Below are positions 13,201 to 25,169 of a stretch of DNA of 64,000 nucleotides, piece after piece. This DNA comes from Aphelenchoides besseyi (lineage: Eukaryota; Nematoda; Chromadorea; Rhabditida; Aphelenchoididae), in assembly GCA_024699855.1 (NCBI GenBank), contig JAMPIQ010000001.1, forward strand, positions 12,028,001-12,092,000, read 5' to 3'. Position 1 is the stretch's first letter; each line of letters starts with the position of its first letter. The translations under genes and the position numbers were made by a program. The notes below the pieces were generated by a model, which saw only the letters and a program-made list of their open reading frames with translations, was not told where the DNA came from and made no database searches.

Positions 13201-16200
13201 CAGAAGAAAGAGAAGAACTGGAATTATGATTCCGGGTGACATGATTCCTTCGATCACACTGACGAGCTTGCCATTTAACGTGTTTTTAAGTGCATTGATA
13301 ATGACCGTATAGAAATGCGGTTGGCCACTAGAAATCGGTCGACTTGTTTTGAACAACTAAACTCACGCAAATGGACCACAACTTCTCGAGGGTTGCACTG
13401 ATGCAATCACATAACCGACGGGAATGGTAGAAAAAAGGAACATTAAGAGAAGAAGAATCAAATAGAAGTTATTTGAACGAGAAGCGCGGAAGATTTGTCG
13501 TGCTGAAGTATAAACCAATGTACAATAATACTCGAAGATCGTGAACATACCGGGCACATTGCAGGTCATAACACTCCACCCTTAAATTTGATCAGCGTAA
13601 TTGTCGGTCTTCTAATCAGTTTTGTTTCTTTTCTTACCTCTAAGATACATCAACGTAATCTAAACGGTAGTACGAATCAATTATTTGTTGTGTTCAACAT
13701 ACCAATTTAATGATGTTGATTGCGGGCAGAAACGGTACAAACATGCACCCAAGCCAAACCTAAAATTAAATTCTATGATTCAAAACATCGTCGATTAACT
13801 TACCATTGTTTGATCTTTTATCAGATGCAACACGTTTTCTACAAACTCTTTCTTGTGGAATTCCCGTGAAATAACCAACCTGAGATCTTGAACTCGCCGT
13901 ACTCGGGCTAAATTAACACTCAACTAATCCTTCTTCCAACCTCACTTACAAATGTTTCCTCTAAATCCCAACACCAATACAAAGCAAAATATCGCACCCA
14001 AAGTCCACGTAGAAAATCGATAATCAAAACGATCATTACAGTCATCACGAGATCAGTAACAACGACTTTGACAATTTCCTGCAATTTCGTTTAAACAGTC
14101 TTTTCATTTCGCTTACTTGTCCAATCGCTGTTTCCCAACAAATTCCACCCATTGGTAGATATCCTTTACTGTACCTCGCAAATTGCTGTTGTCGCGGTGA
14201 TGTCGCGTAATATAAAGGTGTTGGTCGTTGGGTTGTTGCATCCCTCCAATCGCCTAACGGACCTATAGGTCGAGACTCGTAGACCGTGTTTGGCACTTGT
14301 TTTTGGAGTTTCTTATCCGAAACAACCAAAACTTTCGGATTGGCAACTCCAACAGCAAATGGACCAAAATTTGATTGTACGGTTGTCCACGGTTTTGGTG
14401 GTTCGGGAGTTGTCGTGAATGTGAAAAGTGGTGGTTTCGTAAATTCCGGAGCACCTGTCGTATTTGCATTGTTGTACTCGTTAGCAGCAAACCAAGAATT
14501 GGACAGTTGTCGAAATTGTCTAGAGCATTTTCCGATTGTTATCACATTGAACTGCTCTTACCGATTTCTGTATCTTCGTTTTCCACCGTCCACAAACGTT
14601 TTACTCGAGCGAGCATTCGGATTGTAGACAATGGTAAACGGTTGACTAGTGGGATAGTAGGCCGTTTCAATCGTATGAGTTTTTTGCATCGAGTTCAAAA
14701 GACTATACAACGAACCAAATAAGGTGTAGTAGGCAACAACGAACAAAATGTAGCACCTAAATAGCATGTGTATAAGATCGAGAAAAAAAGGAAAAAATAA
14801 TTTTTTGATAAATAAGAAGCCAGAAGATTTTGGCGACAAAAAGAAATTTGTTGGTCTAAGTTTTTTTTTATTTGCTTCCATTTTCTCTTTAAGTTTTTCC
14901 CAGTTTGTATCTTCGGGTTCATCCGCACAAACTAGTTATTCTTTGTATTTTTTCGTTTCTGTTATTTATTCTTTACAAGTTACATGCGCTTATGTCTGAA
15001 TTGCCCGTTTCGATTTTGATTGGCGTTTTTCGAATTGTTGTTAGTTTAATTGAAATTAGAGTAAATACGTGTCATCCACCCCCTTCCACATTTGATGTCG
15101 GGTTAGTTCAATTTTTGAAACCAATTTTGAGTAAATATTTTTACATTTGTTAGTTTGTTAGGTTTTTATATTAAGAATGTTAGAATGTAGGAATGTCTGC
15201 GAGCATTGGATAGCAAAAAATTGTGGATTTGGGTTATTTCCGTTAGGTCGTAATAAGCTACAATGTATGGAAAAATTGAGTTTTTAAAGGTAAAATAGTA
15301 AGCCACAATTATCTGCTATTCAATACTCTGAAATCGCAGATCTTAATTGCAATTAAAACTAATTGCGAACCTCGCTAAATGCCAACGAAGTGCCGTTCGA
15401 GGATGATGTCCCTCAATATGTCCGACTAATTCGAAAACATTTGGGAAAACCAAAGTGACGAAAGAAACAATAATTGAAACTGCATTCTAAATTCACAGAC
15501 ACAGATAAGTCTTCTACAAATTTGGCTTACTTGCTTGATAAAAGTATCTTTGTTGATATATGTAGCACGAGAAATAAAATAACCAGTCATACCGATCATG
15601 AACAAAATAACTACGTTAACAAAGGCAACACGTGCAATACGACCAGGTCTAAAATAAGCGTCAAAAGAGTATTTGACTTCTAAACATACGTCCATTTCCT
15701 TTTCAGTTTAACGTTATAATCGGCGATTGCTTCTTTCAGTTTGGTCACATTTGCTTTGAACAAACTTGCTGCTGTTTCCGAGTTACCAATCTAATAACAA
15801 CTAATGAACTACACAATCTGTGGCTTACCGAATAATCCCAGCCATTGATGACTTTCCATATAAAAACGTATTGTTCTGTTCGACCTCCTTGAATTTTGCT
15901 GTTTCGAGCATTTGATGCCATTCTTAAAGCCATTCATCCGACTGCTACTTCTCGACTTACTTTCGAAGAATCAGAAACAAACTCAATCCCAAAAGAAACA
16001 AATTGACGATAAAATAAGCAACGGGAACATTCAAGCTAAAGGGTCCGCGCTTAAAAACAGTGTCTTTGCTGTAGAACCCGTAAAAAATATAAGAATATTG
16101 CATATATCCCTGAAATAACCACGTCGCAAACAACATCAGACTAATGAACATACTCCGAAATCCAAAATAGTTTTCAACTCGTCCGCTGTTTTACGAACGT

Positions 16201-17809
16201 GCTCAGGTATCACTTTGATATGTTCGTTTTCCCTCAAACGTTTCGGATTCGCTTCGGAATCAACCAACCACTGAAAGCGGGGTTTTGAGCTCTTCATCAA
16301 TGGCCGTCAACTACCTCGGGTATAACAATGAAGAATACGATGATGATTGTGAGCCAAACGTTCAGAAACAAAATCCACCGCAGGAACGTGAAATAAGAAC
16401 TAACCACACTTCCAAAATGACCTGAAATTGTTGTTGATCGTTGAATAGGAAACACCAAACACTCACTTTCAATTCGTTTTATCCGCGACTCGAAAGGTAT
16501 CAGATAAGTGCGCAAGTTAATGAACCAGCGTTTACATTGAGGCAAAACTCTCCGTTGAAATTCTTCGGACCACAAATTCCATCGATTAACTTTTGCTTGT
16601 TGACGTTGAAGATAACTGAAATACAACAAACAGTGAATGAAAGAAGCGATCTCAGCTCACCGTTTCGCCACTTTAAGCATCCGCCTTTTACGTTGCTGAA
16701 ACAAAGTGGTTACAAGTTGCTTCCAAACGATGAACAAGAAGTCCTGCGAACTTACCATGTTCCACGGTTGACTCGGTAAGCGACTGAGATCTTGTTTTTT
16801 GCGGCGTATTGACGCCAAAATCTTATCCTTCGACATTTTCGCATTCTCTTCGTTTTCATCGTCCAAATCGTCGGAATCTCTGCAATCGTACATTTGAATA
16901 TCGTTCTCATGTAATCGATCATTTGTTTGTGTTGTCATCAATTTTTGTCAAAACTTGTCAAATTCGTGGCAAACTCTTCACACTCCTCATTTTTCTTTCT
17001 AACCTCGAAGTCATCCATTTTCCGGCCGAATCGGAGCCACAATCTTTCGGAGACCCAATTTTTTCCCGATCAGATTATCGGGCTTGTGATCGGCGAATAC
17101 TTTGCGTTTTTGGGCGCCAATTGAGTGATTTTCTAATCGGACGGCAGGAACAAAACCGACTGCAAAATGGTTGCCGACAAGCCCCCCAATCGTTGCAATT
17201 TGTCAATTTTGTCGAGAGTCTAATGGCAACAAAATGTCCAACCGATCAATCGCTGATCATGTTCGGTTAGCGGCCACTTCATTCGACATTCCTCAACGTA
17301 TTACGAAAAGTTTTTAAGACCCCACTCGTAAACAATTGAACCTACTCCTCATCGTGTTGGTGGTATCGACGAGATGGTCGTCTAGCGCCGCCGAAACTGC
17401 TGGAGCGTCGAAAAAGAGCAATCAGATCGATGAGGACCGACGGTCTTCGAGACAATCGAGCCGTTGAACTCTCTTCTTCCGAATTCGATTCGAGAACTGA
17501 TGACGGATAGGTGGCACGTGTCTCGGGATCAACATCTCCGCTTCCGCCACTCAATCTCGCCGTATCGGTTGCTGATCGGTGAACAGGTCGTGGTTTTCTT
17601 TTTCCCGCAACTCGAAGCGAACTGGTTTCTCGATTTCGTTTTGTCGGAAGTTCAAGATATGTTGAAGAGGTGCCGGAGTGTTGTGACCATTTCGGTTGAC
17701 GTTCTGCGACTTCTGAATCGGCATTCTCTTCGTCCTCCTGCTCTTGCGCATCATTTGGCTCTTCTTCGCCTCCGACAAAGCGCCGGAGGCGACGAAACCA
17801 CTCGACCAT
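10212..17809 (-). CDS. tmc: TMC (transmembrane channel-like) protein, multi-exon
   Basis: This gene encodes a TMC-family channel subunit, known in animals as a pore component of mechanotransduction complexes and as a leak channel in nematode neurons and muscle. The start is at 17809, the first exon ends near 17346, and the stop is at 10214-10212. Family landmarks appear in order: an acidic, Ser/Arg-rich N-terminus; a first membrane segment after [18 protein letters not shown] (about 16.3-16.4 kb); a [14 protein letters not shown] segment (16.1 kb); [18 protein letters not shown] (15.4 kb); the TMC signature [11 protein letters not shown] (14.1 kb); WDLEETF followed by PEYGEFKIS (13.9 kb); a segment containing LPAINIIKL (13.7 kb); [11 protein letters not shown] (13.4-13.5 kb); and [10 protein letters not shown] (13.2 kb). 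A long low-complexity cytoplasmic tail rich in Ser, Pro and acidic residues fills 10.2-12.9 kb. Exons can be as short as 35 nt (16661-16695). Before CWET there is a roughly 150-residue Thr/Pro-rich extracellular loop. I cannot tell tmc-1 from tmc-2. Exon joins were made by eye. Confidence 0.9.
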
Positions 17810-18768
17810 CCAACGTGACTAGCGAAATGAAAGCGATCCGTAGCCTATTGCTAAATGGAATGAATCCGAAGTGATGGAAAAGAAAAGACCAAGAGTTACA
17901 ACGATGATTGTGCAAACTATCTAAACGAAAGAGCTCTTCAGATCGTAGATTTGAGTTCAAACAAATTCGATTAACAAATACGCATTCGAGAAAAAAAAAC
18001 CGTCGATTACGGAGACACGTTGAGGAATCAATTCGTTCACGAAGTCGGCAACCGCCAAAAGCAAAACCCCAAGAAATCGGAGAAGCGACCAGTTAGATCA
18101 ATTAAGGAGACTCGCCGAAAATTTTTGACTCCCAATCCATCCGTCCAATCCCTCACCCGGGCCGATCGACAGCCCGTTTGTTAGCACGCGTCACCAGGTA
18201 AGCATTTTAGCCACAGGCGGCGGAAATGTCGGAAAAGAGCAAATTTCAACGCGACTCGAACACGACGATCAGCTCGGTGGTACGAGCTTTGTCTTCGACG
18301 GCTGTTTTTGCTCCAGAGCAAAAAATTTTAATATGAAGTTTGAATATCGAATTGACGCCTTTTGGCATTCAGATTCCAACATCTATGTTCTCACATTGCT
18401 GTTCAATTGCCTTCAACTTATCTTCTCGACATAATTGTGTTCCTATTGTCTTCGAGTTTTATTATTCAAACGATCGACCGGGTTAAAGTGCGATGTCAAC
18501 CCGCTATTCCGATCGATCATTTTGGCAGCCGACGCTGCAGCCAAACCAGACACCTCGTTCGTTTATTCGAGTGGTCAGGTGTCGGAATGGACACACTCGA
18601 GTTCCGCAAACACTATCTTTGGAATCCTGCGACAACAAGTCTAAACATTTACGGTCAGTAATAACAAGAAACACTAGAAAAATGGTAATTTGAAAAGCTG
18701 AAAACGTTTGCATAAACGGAAAACAGTTGATTCGTGAATTGTCTTAAAATTCGGTTGTTCTGAAGAAA

Positions 18769-19861
18769 ATGGCAACAGTAAGTTCGAACATGATCTTCCA
18801 TCTTCTATATTGCAATTACAGAATTCGACACCTTCAACGAAAAAAGTGTTCTCGCCGGTCGGGATGAAGTTGGAATCGTTAGTTGCAAGCTTGAAGTCGG
18901 CAATTAAATGAATTTTTAGACGTTCTTCTTCGTTATCTACTGCGACTTCTCCGTCGACTCAATTGCGACAAGAAGTTCAAAGCGAGTTGGCCAAAAGTCT
19001 CATTGCAACTCCGGTCAGTCAATCGACTAGTGGAAGTCAAATTCGTTTGGAACGTTGGACCGTTCGATGTGCGAGCTGTCGTTTGGTCATTGAACGTAAA
19101 GAGGCGTTGAAGGTATGTAGTGGAAATTAAACTTTAAAAAATGTATATTAAGGGCAACGTAATCTTTACTTTGGATCGTTTTTGGCATCGCGATCATTTC
19201 ACTTGTCAACGTTGTTATCAACCACTTGGTTACAAGAAAGCGGAGTTTCGTGCCGATACGAACGCTAAAAACGTTCCGATTTGTCTCGACTGTTACATGG
19301 AAGCCAATCACCCACCATGTGTTGTGTGTAAGAAACCGTTGACTGAACGAGCACTTTCGGCCTTTGGTTCGCTCTACCACAAAAACTGTTTCACGTGTAC
19401 GCGCTGCAATAGTCCATTCGTTGGTGAGTCACATAATTGAGAGTCTTGTTGAGTAATCGATTTAGATGGAGAATACTATTTGTTCAAGGGAAAGCCGTAC
19501 GACGTTGACTGCTATCATTTGAAGAAATACGAGTCTGTTTTCAACGCTTATGTTCAACTTCAAAGTCCGGCAACCACTGCGGTTTGTCTGTTTTTGTCTG
19601 CCAAGTTGAGTTTCTGTTTTAGTACTCATCTGATTCGTCTTCGACTGTTACAACAAGCAAAACGAATGAACAAGATCCGGTGATTCCACCAGAGAAAGTC
19701 AGTTCTCGACCTGTAGTTTTAATAATTGTACCCTGAAGGTCAAGGATCCGTCGAAACCGCCAAAACCAGAGCCTCGTGATTCGTGGATCAAGAGCTCGGC
19801 GAATGCACCGTCCACTCCGCCGATTGTAAATCCAAACGAACAAAAACCGAAAAGTTCGTGA
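18769..19861 (+). CDS. Two-LIM-domain protein
   Basis: Seven coding exons can be joined with canonical GT-AG introns. The first codes for only MAT (18769-18777), followed by exons starting at 18822, 18920, 19153, 19466, about 19621 and about 19740. The N-terminus is Ser/Thr-rich. It is followed by a LIM zinc-binding domain (CASC, then HFTCQRC and CLDC) and a second LIM (CVVC, YHKNCFTCTRC, DVDC). The C-terminus is a Pro/Lys/Ser-rich tail ending in PKSS. Cysteine and histidine spacing fits LIM, although the first domain has a slightly long spacer between its first Cys pair and the His. LIM proteins of this size usually act as adaptors in adhesion or cytoskeletal structures. I do not recognise the exact orthologue; zyxin/paxillin-like is only a guess. 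An AATAAA follows at about 19880. It is divergent from the TMC gene, with about 960 bp between the two starts. Confidence 0.8.
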
Positions 19862-20005
19862 ATTCTGTCGTTTGATTGTAGAATAAAAATAGGAAGTAAA
19901 ATCTTAGTTAAAACTTGAGAATACAATTGCACTGTTAAAGAAGTATGGGAGCTTAAAAAACATCAACAAATAAGTTTATTTAACTAATGTTCTTTACATT
20001 TTACA

Positions 20006-20400
20006 TTATTCACAATATACACTGTTCAATTGACCCGTTTGTTCTCGAAAGACATCAATAGTTGAGGGTGGTTGTTCAATGAAAGAATGTCTTCAATGGT
20101 TCTTGAAGCTTCATTGCAGTTTGCCAATTACTGGAATTGGAAGTCGTCGAGTTGATCTGCCATGTGGAGAACAATTGGAAAGTCGGTCGATGAACAGAAA
20201 CCGTTGTGTTGGACAGCAGCTTGGTTGCCGATTGTAACCAGCGACCGGAAGGGCGAAAGAGGATGTCGACCAACTCGGGATTCAGTTGGGGATCGTTGAC
20301 GAAGGTGATGGACATACCGCTGAGTGTGGTCAGAACTGAAACATGACATTTGAATCGTACGTTGAAAAACGCAATCAATCGACGCGCTGAACGAGAACAA
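20006..20400 (-). CDS. Short hypothetical protein, two exons
   Basis: This is a tentative model. Exon 1 runs 20400-20132 in a frame containing VGRHPLSPFRSLVTIGNQ and MADQLDDFQFQ. A 41-nt GT-AG intron (20131-20091) joins it to an exon ending FREQTGQLNSVYCE and a TAA at 20008-20006. The intron length equals that of an intron in the neighbouring TTL gene, and an AATAAA on this strand follows at about 19976. The true start may differ, because a TTTCAG acceptor just 5' of position 20338 suggests another exon upstream. An overlapping frame is also open across exon 1 (ending at 20076). No family recognised. Confidence 0.35.
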
Positions 20401-20469
20401 AAAGCGGGAAAATACGCGCGACGGAAACGATCGTACGAAATGCGACTTTTGTTTCGCTTCAAAGTTTAT

Positions 20470-21529
20470 TGGTTTTTATTTGGGAAACGACGTTGATGTT
20501 GACGCAACGGAAGTGCGCGTGTGAGAGAGAAAGAGCGCGTTTAGACGTCGGTTTAGCGAAGAAAATCAACAAAAAGAAAAAATAAGCAAAAGGTCAGAAA
20601 TCCGCGAATCGGTTGCGTGTGTCTCTGCGCGACGACGTTCGATTGCTCGGAACGGCCGTCGATTCGGTGCGAACGTTTGACGCCGATTAAGTAGTCATCG
20701 AACTTCCGGCGTCGTGTTTCCGGTAATTAGTTTTAAATTACAATGCGGTCATTTAACACACGTGTTTACACTCGTAAATGTCCGTCGATTCCCACAAGAC
20801 GCGGAAACTCGAATCGCGGATTCACGCAACCAAACCAACTCATTTCTCCATGCGGTTGTTTGAAGTTTTGGTTCGAAAAACGTACATTAAACTCGACCGT
20901 GACTGAACGATCAGATGCCAACGCAAAGGAGCGTCGAAATTGGCGCACGTTCCCTTTTTCCCCCCAAAAGATGTTCGTTGGATCAGCGAAAGGAGAGAAA
21001 GATAAGTGCGATGGAATCGGAAACCGCAGTGCAGCTCACGTTCATTAGAAATCTTGCGAAGATAACCGGAAATAGACGAGAAAAAGGAGACCCGTCGATT
21101 ACAGCGCCTCCACGCTCTGCAACTCGATTTCCCTCAAAAAATTGTTTTGCAGTCTCGATGTAAAATCGAAATGTGATTTTGCTGCTTTCGAAGACTCTTG
21201 AGAAGTTGCACGTTTTTAAACTTCCGTAGAAGACAGAATACGCACGTAAAAACGAATCGTATGTTTACAGCAAACCAAGTTAGTGGGAACTTTGTTTCCC
21301 ATTAGCCGTCGTTTTCACCGTAGCTTATATAGGAAGTAAGATGGTTGTTTACAACCTGATTATGAGTTTATTCATTACGATTATCACACAGTTCGGTTGC
21401 TAGAAAACGGGTTATTTTTGCAGATTGACGTACAAATTCATCAACGATCTATTTTAGGGTCGAGCGTCTTTCTCCCACGATTCCTTGGGATAAGTCAACT
21501 GAAATCAAATTGTATTGCGTTTTTCCGAC
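20470..21529. other. Intergenic, nothing recognised
   Basis: About 1 kb between the short hypothetical gene and the TTL gene. Open frames on both strands are short and lack recognisable motifs or convincing splice sites. It probably holds the promoter of the upstream minus-strand gene. Confidence 0.4.
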
Positions 21530-22043
21530 TTAGAAGTGAACCTCGAGGTTCAGAGTGCCAATGTCGAAGGTCTTCTTGGGCTTGCCAACTCCAGCCGAAA
21601 TGAACGATTGTGGAACGCCGATTTCGAAAGAGCGCATGTTTCCTTTCTTTGTTTTTTCGTCGACTGCACAACGATGGAAAAAACGAATAACTGGAGCAAT
21701 TTCGGTCTCATTCAACGGTCGACCGTTGGTGTTTCCAGTCACTTCGAATAAGCCCATCGGTGAGGTTGTACGACTATCCAACGTTTGAGAGACTTCTAAA
21801 GCTCAAGAAGTTAGTTAGCCTTAGCCATCTATTGATGACCTTTGGTGCTATTTCGATACAAAACGACCGTGACATCGTTGGCCGGTACTTTGCCGCAATT
21901 CAAATGACCTGCAACAAAAACTATACATATCAAGTACGAGATTACAAACCTTTGACCGCGACGGAGTTAACTGCTGCGGTTGAAGTGTTGCAGAGAAACA
22001 ATAAAATACCACATACGAACGTGAACGATGAAGCACTTAACAT
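21530..22043 (-). CDS. Transthyretin-like (TTL/TTR) family secreted protein
   Basis: This is a complete small secreted protein of the nematode transthyretin-like family. Exons are 22043-21950, 21908-21840 and 21795-21530, with canonical introns of 41 and 44 nt. The N-terminus (MLSASSFTFVCGILLFLCN) is a signal peptide. It is followed by the family motif VAVKGHLNCGKVPANDVTVVL, then LDSRTTSPMGLFEVTG, IAPVIRFFHRC and the C-terminal KPKKTFDIGTLNLE, which is the most diagnostic block. Family members adopt a transthyretin-like beta sandwich and are exported; some bridge dying cells to phagocytes or act at the cuticle or nervous system, but most have no known function. The gene supports nematode origin because the family is essentially nematode-restricted. 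Confidence 0.92.
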
Positions 22044-23170
22044 TTTAGTTTCCTGGTTAAAAGTACAACTGAAGCTTTTGAATGTTAAAGAAGGAAACGC
22101 AGTTTGTTGTGTTTATAATTATCAGTCTCACGTTCTGATAAGCGTACTCAAGGTTACTTGCGGTTGTGTGTTGAATATAAAAATCGGACAACCGAGTGTT
22201 CTCTTGGCTGTTTATTTGCTCAAATTTTCAAGACCACTGATCAGTATTCGAGGTTGTAAGCAGACCAGAACTTGGAGTTTAACAAGACATTAACTGTAAC
22301 GATGATCGAATTCATATCGTTGATGCAATGGAGTCTAATGAGAACAACTAACCTAAGGATTCTAGCAAAAAATTATCTTTTGCGGCTAAACTTGATCATG
22401 AAAACAGGGTGGTTTTGTTTAGTTCATAACCTATAAGCAATCAACTGACTCATTTACGTTCGTTTTTATTCGATTGAAATTTGATGGTGAGGCTGCAAAG
22501 ATAAAACAAAATGGAACTTTATATCGTTGACAATCTTCCGCAGTAGATTGTTTGATAATCTGACAATCGTTAGTATTGACGAATCGGCTACTTTCAATTT
22601 AACTCGCGGTAACCGACAGAATCATCTTTAAGTCGATTTCTTTTTGTTGAATGCAGTAAACTGTTTAATAGTGGATTCTGATATCTGACTGAAGACGACT
22701 AGTTGGCTTCTTCTCCGAAGTGAGCGGCATTTTGGTTCTTGAAATCTGATTGTTTTCTTGACGTCGGTTTCTGTGATCGTAAAGAATTTGACGTCGTGAA
22801 CCGAAGGCCGTTGGTTTCAACGACACGCTCGTTTGGAAATTCAAATAGACGGTAAAATGAAGAAATACCCGTTTACGTCGGGCGGATTAACTCATGAGTT
22901 TGGGAATCCACGAAATGTCGGCGAATTGACTAATACGATTTAATTTTATAGAAATCTTCACGATCAATTTCAACTGTCTTGTTTCAACTTCATGATTCAA
23001 CTGCATCTCAACTACTGGTCAATTTGGAAAGGTTGGCCCTATTTTCAATAATGAGCAACTCTTCTTCGTTTATTCCCAATCTTCAATCCTGCGTTTTATT
23101 CTTATTCTTCGCTTTCATTTGTTTTTTTCGAATCAATAAATCTTTTCTTTATATTTATTCGTGACTCCGT
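22044..23170. other. Intergenic region
   Basis: About 1.1 kb between two minus-strand genes. No recognisable exon. AT-rich stretches and an AATAAA on the minus strand at about 23153 probably belong to the 3' end of the upstream intronless gene. Confidence 0.4.
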
Positions 23171-25163
23171 TTAGTGTGAGCTACTTTGTTGCCAAGTAAT
23201 TGAACGACCCGCATTTTGTGTGTTGGCTATAGCCCATTTGAAATCGACGTCTTCGTCTTTCACTGCGTTGAAGAAATCGATGAGTGTGAACAGGGCGTCA
23301 AGAGCATCTACGAGAACAAGCGTTTCCGGCTTTTGATTTGGCGCTGTAAATGTAACCTTGGAGTGTTTCTCTTGTTGTTTCTTTGTTTCAGCGGCTATTT
23401 TCTTGGCAATTGGAGCGCCACCACTTTTCGGTCGACGTCTTGTTAAACAGCGGATGAAGTTGCCGAATACTGAATTACAAACATTGTCGGTGTTCGGAAA
23501 AGTTGTTTTGATCTGTTGTTGAAATTCTTCGATGCCGGGTAACACACGATGAAGTTGAACGTCTATCAGCTTTTGAACCAGCAAGGATGTGTAGGTCCAA
23601 TAATGAAGGGAATGTTGCGTGTATGATTTGCGTACTTCTTCGGGCACTTTGTAGTGGCCTTCTTCAGGTATGTTTGGCATGGTTCTAATCTGGTCGAAAG
23701 ACATTTTTGATGACGGTGAGTTCCAATCTTCGATCATTTGTTGAGTCATACCGCATCTTTTGAATTCATCAGGTATTGAATGAGCGATACTTCGGTTGAA
23801 CCACCACTCGATATTGCCGATGAGTATGAAATCCATTAGCGAATCCAAGGCTCGTGATTCATCGGTTGGATGTGAAATGGATCTAATGAATTGCTCGTCC
23901 AGCGAAAATACCTGTTCTTCATTGGGTTCGGTGACTGGATCTTCACATATTGCAAGTAATTCTAACAAAATTTGTGAAACTTCTTGGTTATCAGCAGCCA
24001 TCGAAAATTCTTCGGCAATGATTGGTTCTATTGGTTGAGTGGGATCTATTTCCATTTGCATGTCGTCGATTGCGTTAGTGACCTGTAGAGCTTCGGCTGC
24101 TGTTTCGGCACGAATTTTTTCATTAATGTCCGTATCCGGAGCACCCACTGTATCGGCAACGACAAAAACGGGAATATCTTCGGGATTGTCGTAAAAGTGA
24201 TGTGCTGCTAGTTGATAACGAAGCGAGTTGACGTGTTGCTGATTTTTTAGTATAGTGCGTTCTTCATCATTAATTGAGACGGCATATGGCTCGAGTAATT
24301 TCTCAGTTATGAAGCACAAAGCAATTCCATAATCACATTCTTGAGGCGTCGGATGGTAAATGTTTTCGTAGGCTGTTGTAATGTGGCATCCTGGAAAAAC
24401 CTTCAAGTAAAAGTCGCGGGTTTGTTCTAGTCGATTGTCTTCAACTTGTGATTCGGTCATGTACTGAACGTTGAGATTGGGATCGTATAACGTTGCTTTG
24501 AATTGTCCTTCACCTTCTTCTTCGACGGAAATAAATGCGAACTTTGGAGATTGACGATCATCAATTATAAAAACGAACCGTCTACGCAGTTCATTGTCCT
24601 CGTCAGCGCTCAGGTTGTCGCCGTTGTTATTGTCGATGTGACGACTGAAGAATTGATTTCCCAACACACCGATAAGAGCGGGTCCCGGTGTGGCATGTCT
24701 GAAGCGTTTGATTTCCTCAACAAATACTAACGGACGGATTTCGTTTCCATAATTTAAGGAAAGGATTTCCTCTTTGTTGAGTTTTCCGTTGTAAATGTTG
24801 TCGATTGGTTGGTCGTTCTTCAGGTTGTCCAGAACTTCCATGAATTTGCTGAGTGCTTTAACCATTCCATCAGTATAAGCACCAATCATTGGCGGTTGCA
24901 ATTTACGAAACATCTTCAGCCCTTCTTCGATTGCTTTCGAACAACTCTCGTGTCCACATCCAATTTTGTTGCATTGCTGAGTGGTTAGTTCCGAAATGCT
25001 TCTTGCTGATGTCAGTTGAGTGGTCTGGTTCGACGTATGATTTGCTTGTTGAGTTGAATTGAGATAGTCATGAGTAAAAGGAACATGGCCATGAACAAGT
25101 AGTCGAGATGATGCGAGTTGTTGATCGCGTAGTTCATTGCTAATACAAAGATCATCATAAATC
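23171..25163 (-). CDS. Intronless ~660-residue protein with degenerate Ulp-like region
   Basis: One uninterrupted frame of nearly 2 kb, unusual here because neighbouring genes have many short introns. The frame opens at a TTG right after an in-frame TAA; the first in-frame ATG is at 24913, so either the protein starts there or an upstream exon is spliced in (TTTGTATTAG at about 25137 could be an acceptor). N-terminal part: Ser/Thr/Gln-rich with three spaced Cys (CNKIGC...C). Middle part: a segment resembling the Ulp/SENP (C48) cysteine-protease core, with FAFISVEEE, then LYDPN, then PQECDYGIALCFITEKLL. In active enzymes the last block reads Q...DCG, but here the Cys position is Tyr and the His-Trp pair appears to be Lys-Phe, so activity is unlikely. 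C-terminal part: helical, of unknown nature. The Ulp assignment is inference from pattern only. Confidence 0.6.
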
Positions 25164-25169
25164 AATTAC

